From Bacteroidota bacterium (GTDB taxonomy: Bacteria; Bacteroidota; Ignavibacteria; SZUA-365; JAADGX01), in the NCBI GenBank assembly GCA_024276335.1, contig JAJRXL010000324.1, forward strand, positions 1 to 7,872: DNA of 7,872 bases, read 5' to 3'. How positions within the stretch are numbered: position 1 is the stretch's first letter; each line of letters begins with the position of its first letter. A program made the translations under genes and the position numbers. This document shows, piece by piece, positions 5,692 to 7,872 of this stretch. The notes below the pieces were generated by a model that was not told the DNA's origin, did not search any database, and worked only from the letters and a program-made list of their open reading frames with translations.

Positions 5692-6591
5692 ATGACCAAG
5701 ATTTCTCGTAGTACGATTGTAAAGGTCCGCAAGTACCTCAAGTCCATCTATGGAAAACGATACGCGGACGTAGTGACTGAAATAGACAACACGTTCATTG
5801 TCCGACGTGGCTCTGCCGCCGTGAATATTACAGTGAATGATTGGCACAAAGACGATTGCCTCGTTCGTGCAATGGCCTACGTGGTTCAGGGCGCAAAAGT
5901 CGGCCCCAAATTGATGTCGTACCTTTTACGGGAAAACGAGACCCTGCCCCTGGGTGCGTTCGGCCTGTTATTTGACGATACTGTAACCTTTGGGCACACC
6001 ATCGCAGGCGCCAACATGGATGAAAATGAGTTCCGCATGACCGTCGCGACAGTAGCCTACCTTGCTGATCATTACGATGATATCATCATGAAAATGGCTG
6101 GCGGCCAACGAGCAGTTGATGCTGGAGCAAACCTGATCTTCGAAATCGGCCCTGCCATATCCAAAAAAAGGAAATCGAAATCCACATCTTCTCCATCATC
6201 CTCTCACAAATCAAGGAGTGCTAGTAAAGCCATGGCAACGAAAAAATCTTCCTCTGCGATGAAGAAAGCCGGCGCTGCGAAAAAGAAAGCCTCTCCCAAA
6301 AAGAAGGCGACAAAAAAGGTAGCGCCGAAGAAAACGACAGCCAAAAAGGCTACCAAGACCAAGAAAACCGTAGCCAAAAAAACGACAACGAAAAAGAAAG
6401 CTGCCCCCAAGAAAAAGACGGTAGCCAAGAAAGCGGCAACTAAGAAAAAAGCTGTGACCAAGAAAAAGGCTGCTCCCAAGAAAAAAGCCGTGACCAAGAA
6501 AAAGGCTGCTCCCAAGAAAAAAGCCGTGACCAAGAAAAAGACTGCCCCCAAGAAAAAAACCACGAGTAAAAAGAAAGCAACAAAAAAATAA
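5692..6591 (+). CDS. YbjN/type-III-chaperone-like domain fused to a histone-H1-like lysine-rich tail
   Basis: This 299-residue protein has two unlike parts. Residues 1-157 form an ordinary globular domain: an N-terminal helix, strands NTFIVRRGSAAVNITVNDW (about 33-51), a helix with LMSYLLRENETLPLGAFGLL (about 74-93), a strand DTVTFGHTIAG, and a helix ENEFRMTVATVAYLADHYDD (111-130). This order (helix, strands, LPLGAFGL, polar strand, C-terminal helix) resembles YbjN and type III secretion chaperone-like folds, and also DUF2170 (YjfI), which neighbours a PspA paralogue in E. coli. From residue 158 on it is a basic Lys/Ala/Thr/Ser/Pro tail with KKKAAPKKKAVTKKK-type units, like eukaryotic H1 tails and bacterial H1-like proteins, so DNA or RNA binding is expected. 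The start is clear: GGAGGAG at 5678-5684. An in-frame ATG at codon 181 with AAGGAG upstream could make the tail alone. A strong hairpin follows the stop. Confidence 0.78.
   Translation: MTKISRSTIVKVRKYLKSIYGKRYADVVTEIDNTFIVRRGSAAVNITVNDWHKDDCLVRAMAYVVQGAKVGPKLMSYLLRENETLPLGAFGLLFDDTVTFGHTIAGANMDENEFRMTVATVAYLADHYDDIIMKMAGGQRAVDAGANLIFEIGPAISKKRKSKSTSSPSSSHKSRSASKAMATKKSSSAMKKAGAAKKKASPKKKATKKVAPKKTTAKKATKTKKTVAKKTTTKKKAAPKKKTVAKKAATKKKAVTKKKAAPKKKAVTKKKAAPKKKAVTKKKTAPKKKTTSKKKATKK
6213..6234 (+). promoter_or_regulatory. possible internal ribosome site and start codon for a free H1-like tail
   Basis: AAGGAG (6213-6218) precedes an in-frame ATG (6232-6234, codon 181 of the fusion) by 13 bases, which is longer than the usual 5-9. 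The product would begin MATKKSSSAMKKAG and be 119 residues long, resembling a stand-alone bacterial H1-like protein. This is suggestive but not proven. Confidence 0.3.
6454..6561 (+). repeat. 36-bp tandem repeat, three copies, inside the H1-like tail
   Basis: Units begin at 6454, 6490 and 6526, each 12 codons encoding VTKKKAAPKKKA. The first two copies are identical at DNA level (GTGACCAAGAAAAAGGCTGC and on). The third differs slightly (VTKKKTAPKKKT). Looser related units precede them from about 6300. The near identity points to recent duplication and possible length variation between strains. Confidence 0.93.
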
Positions 6592-6600
6592 TAGATCACG

Positions 6601-6636
6601 GCGCCGGATAGCTCTTCTATCCGGCGCTTTGTTATT
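6601..6636 (+). terminator. intrinsic terminator after the YbjN-like/H1 fusion gene
   Basis: GCGCCGGATAG (6601-6611) and CTATCCGGCGC (6617-6627) form a perfect 11-bp stem with a 5-base loop, followed by TTTGTTATT. The stem is strong and the U-run is short and broken, so some read-through into the GIDE-domain gene is possible. Confidence 0.85.
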
Positions 6637-6648
6637 AAGGCCCAACCA

Positions 6649-7446
6649 ATGCTCCTAGCAGGGATATTGCTGCTCTTCGTTTGCGGCGCGTTATTGTGGC
6701 TACGCGGAAGACGTCGAGCGGAATTACTTGAAATAAAAGCCACGCCAACAATTCCAATCGGCAGCCTCGTTCGTGACTGCGCAGAGATCCGTGAGGAACT
6801 TGACACGTCGGGCGGCTTTCTCCGCGAAGTGGAAATTGCCGGAAAAATCCAGTGTCCGACCCCGCTGAATGCGGAGATTACGGGAACACCGTGCTGTTAT
6901 TATCGCACAAGCGTTGTGCGTGAGTATGAAGAAACGGTGGAAACCCCAAGCTCCGAGGGCGCAACGGGGCGGAAAATTCAACGCGGCTCCGAAGAAGTAA
7001 GTTCGAACACCCGCATGATCCCTTTCCAGGTAACGGATGCCTCGGGGTCCATTCCGGTCGATCCGCATCATGCTGCCATTGACGCGGAAAAAATATGCGA
7101 CGAGTTCAGATCGTATGAGGATCAAGCCACGGATATTGGATTCGGCGCATTTCGACTTGCTCAGAAATCTCAAAGCTATAGTCCGGATCGAAAAACCATC
7201 GGGTATCGATTCCAGGAATGGGCGCTGCCTGTTGCAACAACGGTCTTTATTCATGGTGTCGTTCACGACAGGAACGGCGACCTGACAATGAGTTTAACCG
7301 GCGAGGAGAAAGGGAAATTTCTTATCTCCTCCAAATCCGAGGATGAAGTAATTCACGGTTTGAATCGCGCGATAAAACTTCTTTTGGTAAGCGCCATTCT
7401 TGCCGGTATTCTGGGCCTTGGATTGATCGTTGCGGCGGCTTTTTGA
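6649..7446 (+). CDS. membrane protein with GIDE/BAM domain (MUL1-like, no RING finger)
   Basis: This 265-residue protein has a membrane segment at each end: LLAGILLLFVCGALLWL (2-18), followed by basic RGRRR, and a C-terminal segment at about 243-264 (LLLVSAILAGILGLGLIVAA). Between them is a domain of the GIDE (BAM) family: TPTIPIGSLVRDC, VEIAGKIQCPTPLNAEITGT followed by PCCYYRTSVVREYEE, the strand RMIPFQVTDASGSIPVDP, and GYRFQEWALPVATTVFIHGV. In animals and plants this domain sits between the two membrane helices of MUL1/SP1, outer mitochondrial or chloroplast membrane ubiquitin ligases. Here there is no RING after the last helix, so ligase activity should not be inferred from database names. 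A ribosome site, AAGG, lies 8 bases before the ATG. The gene follows the PspA and YbjN-like/H1 genes behind a terminator, and a shared role in envelope stress is inference. Confidence 0.85.
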   Translation: MLLAGILLLFVCGALLWLRGRRRAELLEIKATPTIPIGSLVRDCAEIREELDTSGGFLREVEIAGKIQCPTPLNAEITGTPCCYYRTSVVREYEETVETPSSEGATGRKIQRGSEEVSSNTRMIPFQVTDASGSIPVDPHHAAIDAEKICDEFRSYEDQATDIGFGAFRLAQKSQSYSPDRKTIGYRFQEWALPVATTVFIHGVVHDRNGDLTMSLTGEEKGKFLISSKSEDEVIHGLNRAIKLLLVSAILAGILGLGLIVAAAF

Positions 7447-7509
7447 TCCTGCTACTAAACATCGTGCCCATCGTCATCCTCACGTATTCTCCATGCATGA
7501 AAATAGCAC

Positions 7510-7540
7510 TTGATGATCCCCCTGCTGCTTCACATATTAT
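7510..7540 (+). promoter_or_regulatory. weak candidate promoter for the last gene
   Basis: TTGATG (7510-7515) and TATTAT (7535-7540) lie 19 bases apart within an AT-rich patch (TATTATATATATTGA) that ends about 45 bases before the start at 7596. The boxes fit poorly in spacing. The rest of the 149-base gap 7447-7595 shows no hairpin terminator or RNA gene. Confidence 0.28.
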
Positions 7541-7595
7541 ATATATTGAGAGCCTGTAATTACGCAGAGCATTGTTATTGACCTAAAGGAATTTT

Positions 7596-7844
7596 ATGAA
7601 TCCAACAATCCAACTCTGGCCGGAAGGAAGCATGGAACACAAAGCATACCACGTTGCGTCCTCGATCCCTACCGTGGAGCCCAATGATCAGGTGCGCCTT
7701 GGGTACCATATCTACATGTACCTCAAGGGGCATTATTCTGATTTCGATGAGGTCCTGAATGCAGCGCGCCCCCGTTTGACGATTCCACGCGACGAAGCGA
7801 AACTCCGTATCGAAGAATTATTAAAAGAACCCCGTGACAAATAA
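7596..7844 (+). CDS. small hypothetical protein, 82 residues
   Basis: I do not recognise this protein. It is soluble and charged, with no signal peptide or membrane segment. The first part contains LWPEGSMEHKAYHVASSIP, the middle has a helix-like aromatic stretch RLGYHIYMYLKGHYSDFDEV (about 34-53), and the end is a basic/acidic helix DEAKLRIEELLKEPRDK. There are no cysteines and no evident metal or nucleotide motif. It is likely a real gene: AAAGGA lies 7 bases before the ATG, the ATG is followed by a frame with no rare features, and the candidate promoter region is AT-rich. It is separated from the GIDE-domain gene by 149 bases, so it is probably an independent unit. Nothing in its neighbours reveals its function. 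Confidence 0.65.
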   Translation: MNPTIQLWPEGSMEHKAYHVASSIPTVEPNDQVRLGYHIYMYLKGHYSDFDEVLNAARPRLTIPRDEAKLRIEELLKEPRDK

Positions 7845-7872
7845 GTGAAACGATCCTTTCCACGGTCCTCCA

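Noticed and set aside
6421..6561. Regular repeats that could suggest a CRISPR array
   Set aside because: The units are directly adjacent with no spacers, stay in frame and encode a basic tail.
6204..6806. Long minus-strand frames rich in Phe and Leu opposite the H1-like tail
   Set aside because: They are the antisense reading of the Lys/Ala repeats (AAG and AAA become CTT and TTT). The strange low-complexity composition and lack of a plausible start argue against genes.

Overview
The window looks like chromosomal DNA of a bacterium from the Bacteroidota/Chlorobi side of the tree (Ignavibacteria, Kapabacteria or similar); this is an inference. The reasons are exported DUF1573 proteins in tandem, a histone-H1-like lysine/alanine tail, a PspA promoter that fits both sigma70 and the Bacteroidota TAnnTTTG pattern, and clear Shine-Dalgarno sites (GGAGG) before several genes, which true Bacteroidetes mostly lack. 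Base composition is near 50% GC. No insertion sequence, prophage or CRISPR is visible.

The left half (about 200-4581) is one block on the minus strand. In transcription order it holds a FetA-like ABC ATPase and a FetB-like permease whose ends overlap by 4 bases, a 107-base gap, three consecutive exported DUF1573 paralogues, and a short two-helix ferritin-like protein. It closes on a hairpin at 201-244 that works as a terminator in both directions. The opposite side of that hairpin ends a GIY-YIG reading frame that enters from the left edge and stops early. FetAB is known in E. coli as a putative iron exporter linked to oxidative-stress resistance. A diiron-type ferritin-like protein downstream suggests an iron or redox theme for the block; a role for the DUF1573 proteins in it is speculation.

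The right half (4650-7844) is on the plus strand. It starts with a tRNA-Gly(CCC) that has its own likely promoter and terminator, and is divergent from fetA. Next come a PspA/IM30 (ESCRT-III-like) gene and, 39 bases later, a gene fusing a YbjN/type-III-chaperone-like domain to a long histone-H1-like tail that contains 36-bp tandem repeats. After a strong hairpin terminator comes a membrane protein with a GIDE/BAM domain, related to the non-RING part of the mitochondrial ligase MUL1. A small unrecognised gene ends the window.

The PspA, chaperone-like/H1 and GIDE genes together look like a membrane-stress module and are the most unusual part of the window. Within it, the chaperone-H1 fusion, with a possible internal start that would release the H1 tail alone, is the best candidate for something undescribed.
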